Below, one piece after another: positions 62,601 through 64,000 of a stretch of DNA of 64,000 nt (the first letter of the stretch is position 1; each line of letters begins with the position of its first letter). Below the pieces are notes generated by a model. The model was not told the DNA's origin. It did no database searches and worked only from the letters and a program-made list of their open reading frames with translations. A program made the position numbers and the translations under genes. The DNA is from Vitellaria paradoxa (lineage: Eukaryota; Streptophyta; Magnoliopsida; Ericales; Sapotaceae), in assembly GCA_019916065.1 (NCBI GenBank), contig CM034238.1, positions 38,221,375 to 38,285,374 of the forward strand, given 5' to 3'.

Positions 62601-64000
62601 AGTTCAAAGGCATGCCATAAGTCAATAACAAAGCCAATAGGACACCCCCTAGTCTAAGCAAGTCAAACTTGAAGGCCACAACATCTTCTAGCCAATCCAA
62701 AGTCTCAAGGAAGCTCCTAGATGTTCAACCAAGTGCCCATGGCACGCATAAGCCAAACCAAGGCAAAGAAAGCAAAACAGAGAATGTGTATACTAATGGG
62801 TTGAGAATGCACAAGCCTACTTAGCCATGTTTGCCAATGCGCCAAGAACACACAAAGGAAACCTATGTAGATACATAAAGTACGTATGCCTTGTTGATTT
62901 TTTGTATTTCAGGGCATTTTAGTTATTTAAAATGTGGGGCTTATAAATACCAACTCTAGGGTTCTAAGGTCAAGATCCTTGACAATTTTACAGACTTCCG
63001 AGTGAGAGAGAGTGAACCTCCTCGGTCTTTCTCTTTCCTCTTCCATTACCTTCTATTTTTGTTCCTTTTTTGTTAATTTCTTGTAGTCTAATGTTGCTAG
63101 AGTAGAACTGTGTGAGTTTGGACCTTGGGGGCTTGAATTCAAGCTTTGTATAAATTTGTTTTGAGGTAATTTAAAATCACTTTTTCATCATTTACATAAT
63201 CAAAACAATAAATTTGGATTTAAGTACTTTGCATGACTGATCGGTACACTCAGTATGCAACCAAATAAGCAACCTTATGCACACAGCTTGGTAATGGCAT
63301 TGTTGTGCCCCTAATTTCTAGTAAATCGAGATGGATGTTGTTCACATGCAAATGTTAATCAAACACACAAACTTTCTCACTGATTAGAGCCAAACCACAT
63401 GTAGAATAATACGTGAACTCACAGTCCTAAAATAATAAAATGAGGCTCCACAGCCTTTACAACACCATCAAATTCAGTAAATATAATACACACAAAACTC
63501 TCACATAAGTGATATATAGTCTCTCAAAATATAAACAACTCAATCAAAATAAGTCCAGAGCAGCTATATATCATGACCAGGTAACTGGCCTACCTATCAA
63601 GTATGGTCATATCATAACCTGCAATGATGTCTATAGGGGAATAAATACCAACACAAATGTACTCACTGTGTAACACTTTAAAAAATAATGTCTTATCATT
63701 CGACTATCATGAATTGTGTTTATAATTCGTATTCAAAGTTTAAATAAAACAAATGGCAATATCAATGTCTTGATTTTAATATTCAATGAAAATTTATAAT
63801 TCAATAGCAACGTGATCACTAATATTAAGCGAATTTAGGTACTCAGCATAAATAACTTTTTTTTTTTTTTGGTAAGTAGCATAAATAACTTATAAACTAG
63901 GGGCGGATGGATAGCCAAGGTTGTTCCAGGCTATAAACCAAGTAGCTTCCCCTCCCCCCCAAAAAGAAAGTTTAGTTCAAAAAAATGTAATTTTTTAAAT
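59618..64000. repeat. Direct repeat copy 2 (matches 1-4,384)
   Basis: It is nearly identical to the first 4.4 kb in the same orientation, including the MITE-like insertion (about 60,666-60,877), the LTR-like TATA region (~62,940-62,960) and the same two short minus-strand open frames (60,329-60,541 and 62,410-62,700). It continues past the window end. See the first copy for content. No gene is called. Confidence 0.95.

Noticed and set aside
1..64000. The 4.4-kb direct repeat as the two LTRs of one retrotransposon
   Set aside because: The 55-kb interior holds genes and unrelated transposons, no gag-pol, and the repeat runs beyond the window ends. A tandem duplication or assembly duplication fits better.

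Overview
This window is nuclear DNA of a flowering plant. Three things indicate a dicot, and the very AT-rich, transposon-laden character suggests a woody one, although the species cannot be named from sequence alone. First, there is a 1.4-kb-codon intronless CC-NBS-LRR gene of the RPP13-like-1 (R13L1) class. Second, there are plant-type genes with GT-AG introns. Third, there are plant hAT, CACTA, PIF/Harbinger, pogo, SINE and LTR-type sequences. Only four low-copy protein-coding loci were recognised, and every one of them carries damage or an uncertain start.

Layout. Positions ~930-19,710 form a giant imperfect palindrome: a left arm (~930-8,720), a ~2.6-kb AT-rich loop (~8,720-11,335) and an inverted right arm (~11,335-19,710). 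The arms are roughly 85% alike where I compared them by eye. Each arm carries later insertions missing from the other. A hAT-like element packed with CA/CG repeats (19,739-20,835) sits at the outer edge of the right arm. It is followed by a decayed autonomous hAT transposon (~21,030-24,265) and LTR-like sequence (~24,280-25,310). A LYRM9-like mitochondrial gene lies on the minus strand (26,963-27,354), then an AT-rich stretch with small MITEs. A conserved plant gene of unknown function follows on the plus strand (33,661-35,275), broken by four single-base frameshifts. From 36 to 47.7 kb there are LTR-like fragments, a SINE pair, a hAT 3' remnant and a decayed pogo/Tigger-type transposase (45,422-46,600). 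An NLR fragment lacking its coiled-coil region is at 47,940-48,400. The main NLR occupies 54,792-59,051 on the minus strand, interrupted by two in-frame stop codons.

The last 4,383 bases (59,618-64,000) are a nearly identical direct copy of the first 4,384. The window therefore ends where a second copy of the palindrome's left arm begins. This implies either a ~59.6-kb tandem duplication carrying the NLR, or two haplotypes joined in the assembly. The NLR and its 48-kb fragment are related paralogs sharing even their 5' leader, as expected of an NLR cluster. The other genes show no functional link to each other; most of the window is transposon history.
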